A stretch of 64,000 nt of DNA from Amorphochlora amoebiformis (GCA_054601695.1 BAAHQB010000182.1:310001-374000); one strand, 5' to 3'; positions 27,813 through 43,356 are shown, counted from the stretch's first letter. Made by a program: numbers and translations. Notes: generated from the sequence alone by a model not told the origin.

Positions 27813-27884
27813 CATATATATATATGAATGATACATGGATGATGGACTATTAGTACCTGATTCCCTTATTGTATATATAATATA

Positions 27885-27940
<56 letters not shown>

Positions 27941-27989
27941 TATGAATGATACATGGATGATGGACTATTAGTACCTGATTCCCTTATGG

Positions 27990-28033
<44 letters not shown>

Positions 28034-28185
28034 TGATACATGGATGATGGACTATTAGTACCTGATTCCCTTATGGTATATATATATATATATATATATA
28101 TGAATGATACATGAATGATGGACTATTAGTACCTGATTCCCTTATGGTATGTATATACATATGTATATGTATATATATATATGTA

Positions 28186-28223
<38 letters not shown>

Positions 28224-28264
28224 TGATACATGAATGATGGACTATTAGTACCTGATTCCCTTAT

Positions 28265-28312
<48 letters not shown>

Positions 28313-28353
28313 TGATACATGGATGATGGACTATTAGTACCTGATTCCCTTAT

Positions 28354-28391
<38 letters not shown>

Positions 28392-28434
28392 TGATACATG
28401 AATGATGGACTATTAGTACCTGATTCCCTTATGG

Positions 28435-28522
<88 letters not shown>

Positions 28523-28567
28523 TGATACATGAATGATGGACTATTAGTACCTGATTCCCTTATGGTA

Positions 28568-28666
<99 letters not shown>

Positions 28667-28783
28667 ATATATGCATACATATATATATATATATATGAAT
28701 GATACATGAAGGATGACCAACCAGTACGTGATTTCCTTATGGTATACATATATAATAATTTACACACTTACATATACACACAT

Positions 28784-28826
<43 letters not shown>

Positions 28827-28882
28827 ACTATGAATGATATATAAATGATGGCCGAATAGTAATTGATTTCCTAACGGTATGC

Positions 28883-28924
<42 letters not shown>

Positions 28925-28986
28925 ATATATTCGCATGTAGTATATGATATTTAATATTTATATACATACATATTTATGTATATAAT

Positions 28987-29021
<35 letters not shown>

Positions 29022-29086
29022 GATGGGGTTCTTGTACCTGATTATCTTATGGTAACACACATGTAAGATATATACAAACTAATACG

Positions 29087-29118
<32 letters not shown>

Positions 29119-29144
29119 CTGTGTAATATGTATATATACATATT

Positions 29145-29178
<34 letters not shown>

Positions 29179-29515
29179 GTTACATTTATATAGTGTGTAT
29201 ATATATGTTACATTTATATAGTGTGTATATATAAGTATTATATATATATATATATATATACAAATATATATACATATATATACATATATATTTACATATC
29301 TATATATAAATATATACATATATATGTATATATACATATGTGATGTATTAATTAGAATAATATGTACCTAATTTTTCGTTTAATATTATGTATGTAAATC
29401 TGACATGTTATATATATACATATATATATATATATAATATATATATAAGGAAACTATGGTTATAACACACCTGAACGGAGTCAACATGAAAACAAATAAA
29501 TGGCTTCTTGACGGG

Positions 29516-29580
<65 letters not shown>

Positions 29581-29897
29581 ATGTAAATATATTATATATA
29601 TATATATATATGTGTGTGTGTCCACACATATATAATATGTATTGTATATGTAATAATATATATATATATAGATATGCATATATATATATATATATATTTC
29701 TTGTATTATATATATATATATATATATATAAATTCTTACACAGGTTTCCTCGTAATGTTTCCCAAGCAACTACTCTTGACCGTGGTAGCTTAATATAACA
29801 TATATATATATATTTATATATATACTTACATATATATATATATACATATATATATAAATATATATATATATGTGTGTGTGTATGTATATGGTCATAT

Positions 29898-29932
<35 letters not shown>

Positions 29933-29994
29933 GATAGTTACAAAAGGTATATGCAAGCATAGTAGCACCTGAAACCACATTCAATCATTATATA

Positions 29995-30037
<43 letters not shown>

Positions 30038-30086
30038 CCTAAACCTAGTAAGACTATTATATCTACAAACATATAATGTATATCAT

Positions 30087-30130
<44 letters not shown>

Positions 30131-30272
30131 TTCACGTAATACATATATTTTTATATTATATACATATGTGCGTATATATAATATGTACAATATATATTTA
30201 TATATGTGTGTATATATATATATATATATTTCCATATGCGTATTTATGTAGGAGTGGGAAGGTAGGGTTCTC

Positions 30273-30303
<31 letters not shown>

Positions 30304-30397
30304 CCCTCTCCCTCTCTCTCCCTCTCTCTCTCTCTCTCTCCCTCTCTCTCCTCTCTCTCTCCTCTCTCTCCCTCTCTCTCTCCCTCTCTCTCTCCCT

Positions 30398-30429
<32 letters not shown>

Positions 30430-31103
30430 CCCCTCTCCCTCTCTCTCTCTCTCCCCCTCTCTCTCCCTCTCTCTCTCTCTCTTCCTCTCTCCCTCTCCCT
30501 CTCCCTCTCTCTCTCTCCCTCTCCCTCTCCCTCTCTCTCTCTCCCTCTCCCTCTCTCTCTCTCCCTCTCCCTCTCTCTCTCTCTCTCCCCCTCTCTCTCT
30601 CTCCCTCTCTCTCTCTCCCTTTCTCTCTCCCTCTCTCTCTCTCTCCCTCTCTCTCCCTCTCTCTCTCCCTCTCTCCCTCTCTCTCTCTCTCTCCCCTGAC
30701 TTTTCTCTCTCTCTCTCCCTCTCTCTGTCTTTATCCCTCCTCCTCTCCCGCTCTCTCTCTGTTTCCCTCTCTCTCCCCCTTTCTCCACACCTCTTCAAAT
30801 TTCTCCATCCCTCGCCCTCTCTCGCCCTCTCTCACCCTCTCTCACCCCTCTCGCCCTCTCTAGCCCTCTCTCTTATTGTCCTTCCCTTGTTCGACAATCT
30901 CTCTCTCCTAACCCCCCCCCCTCTTTTTTTTTTTTTCTCTCTCTCTCTCTCTCACTCTCTCTCTTTCTCTCTCTTTCTCTCCGTCTCGAAAAACTCCCTA
31001 GCTTTCTCTCCCTCTTGAAAACATTCTCTCTTGTCTCTATCTCTTTCTTCTTTCTCCTTTCCCTCGCTCTCTCTCCCTCTCCTCACCCTCTCTCTCTTTC
31101 TCT

Positions 31104-31134
<31 letters not shown>

Positions 31135-31377
31135 CCGTCTGTTTCTCTCTTTCAACATTTCTCTTTTTCTCTCTATCTATCTCTCTATCTCCTCTCTTTC
31201 TCTCTCTCTCCTTGGATCACTCTCTCTCCTTGGATCACTCTCTCTCTATCAATCCCTCGCTATTCATCTCTCTCTAGCGGTCTCTCTCTCTATCAATCTG
31301 GGTTTTTCTCTCTCTGTCAATGGATATACGTGGATTTAGGGAAATGCGGTGTACATATGTATATGTATGTATATATG

Positions 31378-31408
<31 letters not shown>

Positions 31409-31413
31409 TATAG

Positions 31414-31444
<31 letters not shown>

Positions 31445-31527
31445 CATATATATATACATGTACATATCTATATAAATATATATTTATACATTACATAATA
31501 AATATCTGTGTGGCGTATATATGTATG

Positions 31528-31580
<53 letters not shown>

Positions 31581-31797
31581 CATACATATATACACACATA
31601 TATATATACATATATATACATATATATATTTATATATAAAATAAATATATATACATATATACATATATATAATATAAATATATATGCATATATATATATA
31701 TATAAATTAATATATATATATAATATATATATATGCATATATGTGTTTACAGGCTTTGATCTAGACCTAGTAATCGTTCTCAACATCCCTCATGAGG

Positions 31798-31843
<46 letters not shown>

Positions 31844-32094
31844 ATATATATATATATACATATGTATTCATACATGTAAGTATATATAAAAAGGATACAC
31901 CTACATATAAGTAAGATATGCAAATACATGTATATATATGTATATGTACATATATGTATAATATACATGTATATATATATATATACATATATATATACAC
32001 GCATGTTTTGAAATAGATTTAAACATTTACATACGTGAACTTATGTTATACATTTAGGTGTATAAGTTCAATAGTGTTTAGAATATACACATCA

Positions 32095-32128
<34 letters not shown>

Positions 32129-32340
32129 ATATATAAGTATATATATATATATTTATATTATAAATATATACACATATATACATACATACACATATATATG
32201 TATGCATGTATGTCAAGTGTATGTATATACATATATATATATATTATATATACATTATATTATATTATATTATATATATATATATATATGAAAACATATA
32301 GTGTTATTATATACGTGTGTATTTACATACACATTACATA

Positions 32341-32388
<48 letters not shown>

Positions 32389-32621
32389 CTTTATATATAT
32401 TATATATATATATATATATTTCCATACATAGATAACATGTATATACATTACATAATATTAAATATGTACGCATAACATATATAGATATATATACATATAT
32501 ATATATATATACATGTACATATATATATATATATATTAATATATATATATATATAACATGATATATGTACACAATAGATAGTTGAGCGACTCCGACACAG
32601 AATGGTACATTTACCTAGTGG

Positions 32622-32671
<50 letters not shown>

Positions 32672-32954
32672 CATAGATATAAATATATTTACAAATATAT
32701 ATATGTATAGATATACCTATACATACATATATATATATATATAACTATACATATACACAGGTAGTATTTACATTATGATATATATTCACCTTATCTGAAC
32801 CCTGTTTACATTATGATATATATTCACCTTATCTGAACCCTGTTTACATTATGATATATATTCACCTTATCTAAACCCTGTGTCTACATATGTACCCAAG
32901 TGCGCCCAACCCTGGCCCTGTGTATATATATGTATACCCACCTAATCCTAACCC

Positions 32955-32985
<31 letters not shown>

Positions 32986-33101
32986 TTTTACATATGTATA
33001 TATATATAAATATGTATATATAATATATATATATATATATATATTGCGAAGATGACGGCCCACCTTAACCCTATAGCAAAGGTGATACCTCACCTTAACC
33101 C

Positions 33102-33150
<49 letters not shown>

Positions 33151-33376
33151 ATATATATAATTTGTATGTATTGTATATATATATAATACATATATATCGC
33201 TGTAGTGGTGGGCTCGCATATATACATATATAATATAATGCATATATATACATATATATATATACGTATTAATATATATATATATATGTGATCTATATAT
33301 ATATATATATACATATATATATACATTAATTATATCCATTAGATATATGTAAATATATACTCATGTACATTTATAT

Positions 33377-33410
<34 letters not shown>

Positions 33411-33502
33411 ATACATACATATATATATATACATGTATGTATGTATATATATGCAGGAGCTATCATAGCCTATGGAATCCCCCGAAGAATGAGGGCAAGG
33501 TG

Positions 33503-33546
<44 letters not shown>

Positions 33547-33961
33547 TATATAACATATATATATATATATATTTTTATATAACATACATATATTTGTACC
33601 TACGTATAAATGTATAACATACATATATTTGTACCTACGTATAAATGTATCTATATTGTGTATGGAAAGATACATGTCCTTAACCCTAACCCTAACCCTA
33701 ACCGAGTCAATGGTAACCCTAACCTCCGCTAAGGTCGCTCCAGCGTACCAGTCCTACTAAATGAGGAGTCTATGGGCCGTATGGCTAGGACATGCTGAAT
33801 ATCTGACCTGACCCTAGCCCTCACCCTAGGCTAGCCCTAACCCTAATTCTAATCCTTAAGGATGACGAAACTGGGGAAGCTCTTATTGTTAGGTGAGAAT
33901 GTGTGTTTGTATATTTGTTGTATGTGTGTGTATATATATGTGTATGTATGCATTTGTATAC

Positions 33962-33992
<31 letters not shown>

Positions 33993-34882
33993 TATGCATA
34001 AATATATATATATATGCATATATATATTTATATATATGCATACTTTTACATAAATATATGTATACATTCACATATACACCCCTTTTGAATATAATGTAGC
34101 CTAATCATGATCATCAATGCTGTGCCTATCAACTACTAAATACCTAACTTACAACTTTTTTAAATGCGATAATTTACCCAACTTACAACTTTTAAAATGC
34201 GATAATTGTCGCTCATCCCATTCTTCTCACTCAACTCAGGGATGATGATAAGCCCGAACAAGTCAGAGAAAGACTCAGGGTATACCCTAACCCTAACCTA
34301 ACCCTAACCCTAACCCTAACCCTAACCCTAACCCTAACCCTAACCGAGTCAATGGTCCTCGGACTGAACAATCTGATCCTAACCCTAACCCTAGCCCAAA
34401 CGCTAACCCTAACCCTAACCCTGACCCTAGCCCTAACTCTAACCTAACCCTAACCAAGTCAATGGTCCTCGGATAAAGACATGCTGAATAATCTGATCCT
34501 AACCCTAACCCTAACCTAATCCTAACCCTAACCCTAACCTAATCCTAACCCTAACCCTAACCGAGTCAATGGTCCTCGGACTAAGACATGCTGAATAATC
34601 GGATCCTAACCCTAACCCTAACCTAATCCTAACCCTAACCCTAACCGAGTCAATGGTCCTCGGACTAAGACATGCTGAATAATCTGATCCTAACCCTAAC
34701 CATGACATCTGCTGAGGTCGCTCCCGGCATAACACCGCTGTCAATGGCCCTTGGGCCAAGACATGCTGAAAAATCGAATCCTAACGCTAACAACCCTCCC
34801 TGACCTTAGCCCTGACCCTAACCTAACCCTAACCCAAGCCCTAGCCCTAACCCTAGCCCTATCTTTAGCCCGAGCCCTCACC

Positions 34883-34937
<55 letters not shown>

Positions 34938-35008
34938 ATATATATATACCTTAGGTCTATGAGGAAAACACGAAGCCTGTGGTATGTTTCATTTTGTGTA
35001 TGAGTGTA

Positions 35009-35049
<41 letters not shown>

Positions 35050-35514
35050 TATATGTATGTATACATACATATACATATATATTATGTATATTTATATATA
35101 TATATATACATGTATGTATGTATGTATATAATGTGTGTGTATGTGTAAATATAAACCTATACGTAATGTGTACTACCTGTGTGTAAATATAAATACATAT
35201 AATACATGTGTAAACATATAGATACATATATATATACATACATTTATATATATATATATGTATGTATATATATATATATGTATGTATATATGTACATTGT
35301 ATGCGCAGCAAGGAATGTATTATTTCCAAAGTCAAACATCAAATATACTACATGTATACATACATATACACATATATATATATGTGTGTGTGTGTGTGTG
35401 TATGTATATAAATAAATATACTATATTTAGTGTACTCCTCGTAATGAATATACAAATACATACCATATATTTTTATACATACACATATATTATATACATA
35501 TACATACATATATA

Positions 35515-35562
<48 letters not shown>

Positions 35563-35718
35563 ATTATATACATATTTATACATATATATATATATATATA
35601 TATATTTATTTGTTTACACAATATTTGTACACGGGTAGAATGCATATAGATATCTACAAAATAAAAGTATAGAGTTGTCTATAAAGATATCAATACAGAT
35701 ACTTAATACAATTACATA

Positions 35719-35762
<44 letters not shown>

Positions 35763-35872
35763 GTACACATACGCACATGTATATATATATATATATATAT
35801 GTATCCCTAACTGTGAATATCACGCATCGTGATGGGAATATATGCATAATGTGTGTGTACATATATATATAC

Positions 35873-35903
<31 letters not shown>

Positions 35904-36120
35904 CATTGTAGGTGTTTGTTTGTGTCTGTGTTACATTTTCATATAAGTAAGTATAAGTATATATATATATATATACATATATGTATATATGTATATATAT
36001 CAATCAGGTTGATCACTACGAAGCGTTAAAGAAGGCCGTTATATTCACTGGAACGGAGTCTGATGTAACCGAATTTTAACATACTTTTCTCTTCCAAATA
36101 TATACATATGTATTATTATG

Positions 36121-36156
<36 letters not shown>

Positions 36157-36794
36157 CATAAATATATATATATATATGTACATATATATATATATATGTT
36201 AAAGAAGGCCGTTATATTCACTGGAACGGAGTCTGATGTAACCGAATTTTTAACATACTACTTTTCTCTTCCAAATATATACATATGTATTATTATGCAC
36301 ACACATATATATATATATATACATGCATACATAAATATATATATATGTACATATATATATATATATGTTAAAGAAGGCCGTTATATTCACTGGAACGGAG
36401 TCTGATGTAACCGAATTTTTAACATACTTTTCTCTTCCAAATATATACATATGTATTATTATGCACACATATATATATATATACATACATACATAAATAT
36501 ATATATATGTACATATATATATATATATATGTTAAAGAAGGCCGTTATATTCACTGGAACGGAGTCTGATGTAACCGAATTTTAACATACTTTTCTCTTC
36601 CAAATATATACATATGTATTATGCGCACATATATATATATATATACATACATACATAAATATATATATATATGTACATATATATATATATATATATATGT
36701 TAAAGAAGGCTGTTATATTCACTGGAACGGAGTCTGATGTAACCGAATTTTTAACATACTTTTCTCTTCCAAATATATACATATGTATTATTAT

Positions 36795-36825
<31 letters not shown>

Positions 36826-36977
36826 CATACATAAATATATATATATATATTTATGTATATATATATATATAAATATGTTAAAGAAGGCTGTTATATTCAC
36901 TGGAACGGAGTCTGATGTAACCGAATTTTAACATACTTTTCTCTTCCAAATATATACATATGTATTATGCGCACATA

Positions 36978-37013
<36 letters not shown>

Positions 37014-37018
37014 CATAA

Positions 37019-37055
<37 letters not shown>

Positions 37056-37280
37056 AATATGTTAAAGAAGGCAATTATATTCACTGGAACGGAGTCTGAT
37101 GTAACCAAAATTTTACATACTTTTCTCTTCCACATATTCATATATATTATGCACACACATATATATATATGTATACATTAAATATTCACACAATATACAC
37201 ATACATACATGTATAACGTCCACAAACAGATTATCTGGCCCGTAATGAAGGAGCACATTTACAAGAATTTCTCGCTCTAG
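26419..37280 (+). CDS. AK3: Mitochondrial AK3-like adenylate kinase (complete, 14 exons)
   Basis: Transfers phosphate from a nucleoside triphosphate to AMP, probably in mitochondria. Exons: 26419-26495, 26601-26663, 26819-26870, 27381-27452, 29450-29514, 29744-29784, 31753-31799, 32578-32624, 33457-33499, 33861-33892, 34240-34279, 34955-34981, 36008-36064, 37230-37280 (TAG). All phases agree and total 237 codons plus stop, against 227 in human AK3. The N-terminus ([19 protein letters not shown]) is basic and acid-free, as in mitochondrial presequences. Then come the P-loop [24 protein letters not shown], the LID with HLPSGRSY and [16 protein letters not shown], and the terminal FTGTESDIIWPV, matching AK3. 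The LID lacks zinc cysteines. A 0.7-kb coding sequence is thus spread over 10.9 kb. Two exons have fragment arrays downstream, and two introns hold telomere-like repeats. Confidence 0.94.
27453..29060 (+). repeat. Array of exon-4 3'-end fragments of AK with splice donor
   Basis: The last 43 bases of exon 27381-27452 (encoding [12 protein letters not shown]) plus the donor GTAT recur at about 27590, 27705, 27824, 27943, 28030, 28101, 28220, 28309, 28388 and 28519 with one or two changes. Decayed copies lie at about 28697, 28831 and 29018. Each is preceded by GAATGATAC and separated by 30-130 bp of (TA)n. The copy at 27824 has lost its donor G (TTATTGTATA). None has an acceptor. Confidence 0.95.
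30269..31335 (+). repeat. 1-kb CT-rich tract in AK intron 6
   Basis: Nearly pure CTCTCT and CCCTCT for about 430 bp, then degenerate CT-rich sequence to about 31335, in the intron between exons 29744-29784 and 31753-31799. Frames of S, L and P or of R and E across it are artefacts. The rest of this intron is (TA)n. Confidence 0.9.
32768..32882 (+). repeat. Triplicated 38-bp unit in AK intron 8
   Basis: Three tandem copies of a unit containing TTACATTATGATATATATTC and CACCTTATCTGAACCCTG. The last copy has one change (TCTAAACCC). It does not match any exon of the gene. Confidence 0.85.
33676..33860 (-). repeat. CCCTAA telomere-like block in AK intron 9
   Basis: Degenerate CCCTAA repeats with a diverged dispersed-element copy run directly into the acceptor at 33859-33860 of the [10 protein letters not shown] exon. 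Confidence 0.8.
34280..34885 (-). repeat. CCCTAA block with five short dispersed-element copies, AK intron 11
   Basis: CCCTAA repeats alternate with a truncated element (GAGTCAATGGTCCTCGGACT to GCTGAATAATCTGATCC) at about 34343-34378, 34456-34500, 34561-34607, 34646-34690 and 34738-34783. Together they form a higher-order tandem of about 90-110 bp. It starts directly at the donor of exon 34240-34279. Confidence 0.9.
36065..37135 (+). repeat. Array of exon-13 3'-end fragments of AK with splice donor
   Basis: The last 43 bases of exon 36008-36064 (encoding [12 protein letters not shown]), the donor GTAACC and about 60 bp of intron recur six times, beginning at about 36197, 36367, 36531, 36699, 36877 and 37061. 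The period is 165-185 bp. Copies are almost identical; the last is the most changed (GTAACCAAAA). All are downstream of the exon and lack an acceptor. A poly-T run just after the donor varies between four and five T. Confidence 0.95.
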
Positions 37281-37968
37281 ACGTTTAGGCCATGGGTGAT
37301 AGCCAACGACAGCACCTTAGCAGGTGTCATCCTATCATCACGCTAGAAGTTGACTCAGCCCCTCGATAATTTTGACAAGCCATGGGGACCTCTACTCGCC
37401 TGCAACTCCATTTGACGGTCTCGCTATCAGCCGATCTAGACTGCTCGATCTAGACTGCATACGATATTCCGAGGCTACCACATTCACAACTGCATTTAAT
37501 TCGACAGTGACTAGAGTCTGACATGGTTATAAACTTATAGTTATACTATATATCTAGTATATATCGCATCTGCGCGGTCGCCAAATTTGGAATGATTGTA
37601 CTAGATATTACTAGATTATCAATCAAGATCTAATCATAATCGTCAAATTTGGAATATCCTAGATATTACCAATCAAGATCTAATCATGATCTGAGATGGT
37701 ACTCTGGTGCTATCAGTTGTAACATTCGTTCTAGTCAGAGCACACTCTAGACTATATGAACTTCTAGAAGTTGTCAAGTGTGTGCGTTCTAAACTTTAAA
37801 GGAAGTTAATATCGATTGTCCACTCGTGGGGTAAGATTAATATGCCTTGGTTTATCCACTTGTACTGTGTCCAATGATAAATCAAACTGTGGGTGCGTAT
37901 GCACATACACCTAGACACTACTAGACTAGATGCACCTTAATATTTGTATACGGTGGTTATACCAGTTG
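37281..37968. other. Convergent intergenic region, CTAG-rich, with 45-bp direct repeat
   Basis: About 690 bp between the stop of AK (37280) and the stop of the minus-strand propeller gene (37969). It is free of (TA)n and rich in CTAG/TCTAGA. An imperfect direct repeat of about 45 bp (CAAATTTGGAAT to AATCAAGATCTAATCAT) lies at 37580-37640 and 37644-37690. No coding exon was found. Confidence 0.6.
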
Positions 37969-38669
37969 TTATACTGATACGATGACGTTTGGATGTCTTT
38001 TCATGAGCACCAGGAGCTCCTAATATATATGTACATATATATATGTGTATATATATATGTATGTAGATAAAAATACATACATATATATATATATATATAT
38101 GTACATATATATAATATATATATGTATATATAAGTATATATATATATGTATGTAGATATACATTATGTACTAGATAATATTCTAATAAATCCATATCTAC
38201 ATACAAATATATACTGGATATATCATGTGATATATCCAGAGTATATTTATGCATAGATGCATACAAGTTAGAATATTATGTTATGCATGTACAGGTCGAG
38301 ATATTTATATATATATATATATATATACATATAAACATATTTATCGATATTATATTTATTTATGAGTGGATGCATACATTTTAGTATGTTTTTATAAATA
38401 TATATTTATTGTACTGTAAATATATAATATATATATATATATATGTATAAAAATGTAACTGTACATATATATATATATATGTGTTATATATATATATATA
38501 TGCATGTATAAAAATGTATATAAATAAAATATATATATATATATATATTTATCAGGAAATATATATATATATACATATTATACATGTCTGTATACGTACA
38601 GATCCGTCCAAGCACGATATGAACTTGCCGTCTTGGTCTAAAGGTTAACATTTATATATATATATATAT

Positions 38670-38717
<48 letters not shown>

Positions 38718-38839
38718 GTATTATGTATACATCTTCATGCAAAAATACGAATAAAACTATGTATATATATATATATATTATATACATATGTATGTGTATG
38801 TATACGTATGCGTATGGATATATTTACAAATATATATAT

Positions 38840-38875
<36 letters not shown>

Positions 38876-40154
38876 CGTATACATCGGAATGTAATATAAA
38901 TACAATTTGTTATCTAAATATATACATGAATACACACATATATTTATACATGATATATATATTTTTCTTACATATATAATACATAATATTATATATATAT
39001 ATATATATGCATATAGACAACATATTTACATACATAGATAAACATAGTTTCATGACAGTACCGAAGGTCGCGACAATACTCCCCTTGAAACTGGACACGT
39101 GCACTTGATACACCTTTCAATACACAAAAATATTACTCAGCGCTAGTAGTAACCGTAGCGCTTAGCCCTGGCACACCGCGGTACCAGAGTTTATATTTTT
39201 TCTACGACTAATTATTTTTTAAAAATAACTTTAATAAAAGTTCGCTGCCTACAATCATATTACCGGTGGGTGGGACCGTGTACTACCGAACTACTACCGG
39301 ACCCAATATTTTATATATATATATGTATATAAACATATATATATACATATATGAATATATCTATACATATATATATATGTATATCTATATACATATATAA
39401 TATGAATACGCGTATTATATATATATAAGAAACTAATAGGCGTTACAAAGTCCTAGGGTATAATCTACGGTTACAGTTTACAGTTGCGTTACTGTTACGG
39501 TTACAATTACGTTACTGTACGATTACTATGTTTTTTTTTTTGGTTACAGTTACTGTTACGGTTACATCGGGATCTCCGGTGGGTTGAGTTATTGAGAGGC
39601 CCCAGGGTTGGAGGTCTTTAGGGCAGTTTTGGCTGTCAGGGAAGGGGAAGGAGAACGAGAAGCTCGAGCTGGAATATTGCTTGTGTTTAGGTATGTATAT
39701 ATGCGTCTATTTGTATATTACACGTAATGGGTGTGTGAAGTGTGAATTTTAAACAACTCTAATATGTACACAGGTGCGTATATGCTTGTGTTTAGTTGTA
39801 TATGCGTCTATCTGTGTATGTGTACATGTGATATGTGTATAAGTATGTAAAATATACAAATAGGAATGTAAATGACAAGGTTTTATAGTGCATATTTTCT
39901 GTATGCATTTAGAACATTTTTATAGTGTAAAATCAATTATTCATAGTGTACTATATTCCCTGATGTATAGTATACACGACGTACATACATACATATACGT
40001 ATACATATTAATATTATAGTAGATACACATATGATAGTATGATGTATGTAAATGTAGTGTATGTGCCGCATACTTGGTAAGAGTCCATGGGAGGGAGTTG
40101 GATGTATTTCGAAACACCTTCACGATTCGTCTTGACCTATCCTCTGTTGTCTGT

Positions 40155-40199
<45 letters not shown>

Positions 40200-40422
40200 G
40201 TTTGTATAAATATATTGTGCGAATACGATATTATATATATATATATATACATATTTATATATATATATATATATATATGTCATATTATACATACATGTAA
40301 AATATGTAAATTATTTATAATGCATATTTATATATATATATATATATGTATTACATACTTGTAATTTTCATCCTTCCATTTTGTATACATGTCGCTTCAA
40401 CTATTCATACGCACATATATAA

Positions 40423-40453
<31 letters not shown>

Positions 40454-40454
40454 T

Positions 40455-40486
<32 letters not shown>

Positions 40487-40554
40487 ATGATATACAAAAT
40501 AACATACAAACAAACATTACAAACATACATATACACACACATATATATATGCAT

Positions 40555-40600
<46 letters not shown>

Positions 40601-41848
40601 TATTAACATATACACATACATAAGCCCTACATTCTTCCCGCTAACGAAAGTTGTAACGTACAACTGGTCGCCCTTAGGAGAAATCGCGATTCCTAAGCTT
40701 AGACTCTAGTAACCATATCCGCATACTTATCATTACGATTAGGGTTAGAATATCAGATTATTCAGCATGCCCTGTCCGAGAGGACCATTGACTCCTCCAC
40801 ATTGTGGGGCCATCGGGGGGAGTAGGGCTACCATTAGGGCTAGAGTTAGAATTACAACTCCTGGTGAGGGTTAGGGCTGACATACAGCTTGGGTCGAACG
40901 ATTAGGGGCTAGGGTTAGGGCTAAGATTAGCGTAAGGATAGGTGTTAGTGATGGGGTCAGGGTTGGGTTAGGGTTAGGGGTTAGGGCTAAGGGTTAGGGT
41001 TAGGTGTCGGTGTCGGGTGTCCGAGTGTCGGGTTAGGGCGTCGGGTTAGAACTAATCTGGATTAGGGTTAGGAAGTTAGGATTAGAGAGAGCTGGGGTTT
41101 GGGTTACAATTACGATTAGGATTAAGTTTGGCGTAGATTTAGGGTTAGGATGAGATTATTCAGCATGTCGTAGTCCGAGGACCATTGAATCCTCCACAGA
41201 GTGGAGCTATAGTGCTGTTAGGGATAACAGCAGATTAGGGTTAGGGTTAGGATTAGGGTTGCGGGTAGGGATAAGGTTAGGATTTGGCTTGGTCAGGTCA
41301 GGACTCGGGTTAGGGTTTAGGTTAGGGATACGAATGGTGTTAGAATTACTATCAGAGTAGGGTTAGGGTTAGGATGATGGTTTACTAGCGTTTCTATGAG
41401 TATTAGGGATTCAGTCAGGGTTGCGGTTAGGTTAGGGTTAGGATTTAGGATTAGGGTTAGGATTAGGATTAGGATTAGGGTTAGGATTAGGAATTAGGGT
41501 TAGGGTTAGGGTTAGGGTTAGGGTTAAGGTTAGGGTTAGGATGTGAATTACGATTAGGATTAGGATTAACAGTACATTTGGGGGAGGGAAAGGATAGATC
41601 AGGGTTAAAAATTACGGTTAGCTTTGGGATTAGCTTAGGGTTAGGGTTACAGTTAGGATTACGGTTAGGATTAAGATTAGGGTAAGGGATAGGGGTTTGG
41701 AAAAATGAATTATTATATGTATATATATATATGTATATGTATATAATATATATATATATATATATAACCTGAAGGGCGATTAAGAGCGTGGTTGTAAGGT
41801 GTATTAGTGCCGGAATTCAATTGTGTTATCATCTACAGATATATATAT

Positions 41849-41897
<49 letters not shown>

Positions 41898-42030
41898 TGT
41901 GTATGTACATACATATATGCATGTTTATGTACACATATTCGTATAGTGATACATCGAAACCTACACGTATTTAAACATATATGTGTATATGTATATAATG
42001 TATAAATATAGATAAAATATAATAGTTTAT

Positions 42031-42089
<59 letters not shown>

Positions 42090-42167
42090 TAAAAGTTTTT
42101 GACATACCTATTTGTCCATTATGAATAATTAATTATGTATATATACATAGTATATGTTAACATATAG

Positions 42168-42209
<42 letters not shown>

Positions 42210-42385
42210 CACGGGCGTGTCGATGAATGGGCTTATTTAGGTTCTTAGTCATACATTCATGTACTTCTATATTTTTTCTAATATATGTACAAATATATAT
42301 ATATGTACATATATATATATATATATATATTCATATGTATACACATGTATGTATGTATATATTCATATATATATATATATTATTC

Positions 42386-42417
<32 letters not shown>

Positions 42418-42457
42418 TCATATACATGTATATATACATGTGAATATATGATATTTC

Positions 42458-42496
<39 letters not shown>

Positions 42497-42584
42497 TATA
42501 TGTAAATGTATAAACACATTCACATATGTGTTATGTATATATACATGTATAAATATGTATCTATATATATATATATCCACATAC

Positions 42585-42619
<35 letters not shown>

Positions 42620-43065
42620 TATATTTACATGCATATAGATCTGTGACGTAAAACCCCTTCTGGTGCCCAACTTCACACACACACATATATATATAAAAAT
42701 ATACATATATAATACATGATGTATATAGTATATATACACATATTATGTTTGGATATACCTCTCCTTTTCCCGTGGTCGTATTCACCTTTACGATTACGCC
42801 TGGGAAAAATATGTATATGTATATATAAATATATATATATATATATAATATATATATATACATATATGTACTTATATATGTATATATTTAGCTAAATACA
42901 CATGTATATATATGGATTGGAACTAGAGTCAGAAATTTCTGAAGTGAGATATATCAATATGTAATATATTATGTATATAAACAATGGATGTGTATGTAGA
43001 AATATTTTTAAATTTTGAATGTTTGTACATGTATACAAATATGAATATTTGTACACGTAAGTATG

Positions 43066-43106
<41 letters not shown>

Positions 43107-43297
43107 ATATATATATATATATATATGTATTATATTACATATATATATATATATATATTTATGGGTATATGTATATATATATATATATACATATGACCAG
43201 AGTGAATATGTGTTGGTGAGCGATAATCCACATGACTGGCCTCATGGCACGCAATAAACAAACTTTCTTCTCCTCGAAACTAGTATGTAATAAATAC

Positions 43298-43356
<59 letters not shown>

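Noticed and set aside
35308-35350. Possible AK exon reading QGMYYFQSQ after an AG at 35308
   Set aside because: Exon 34955-34981 joins directly in phase to 36008-36064 and gives a normal adenylate kinase sequence; this island would insert extra residues.
41217-41240. TAGGGATAACAG in the dispersed element resembles the start of the I-SceI homing endonuclease site
   Set aside because: Only 12 of 18 bases match, and a match this short is expected next to TTAGGG repeats; no endonuclease gene is visible.
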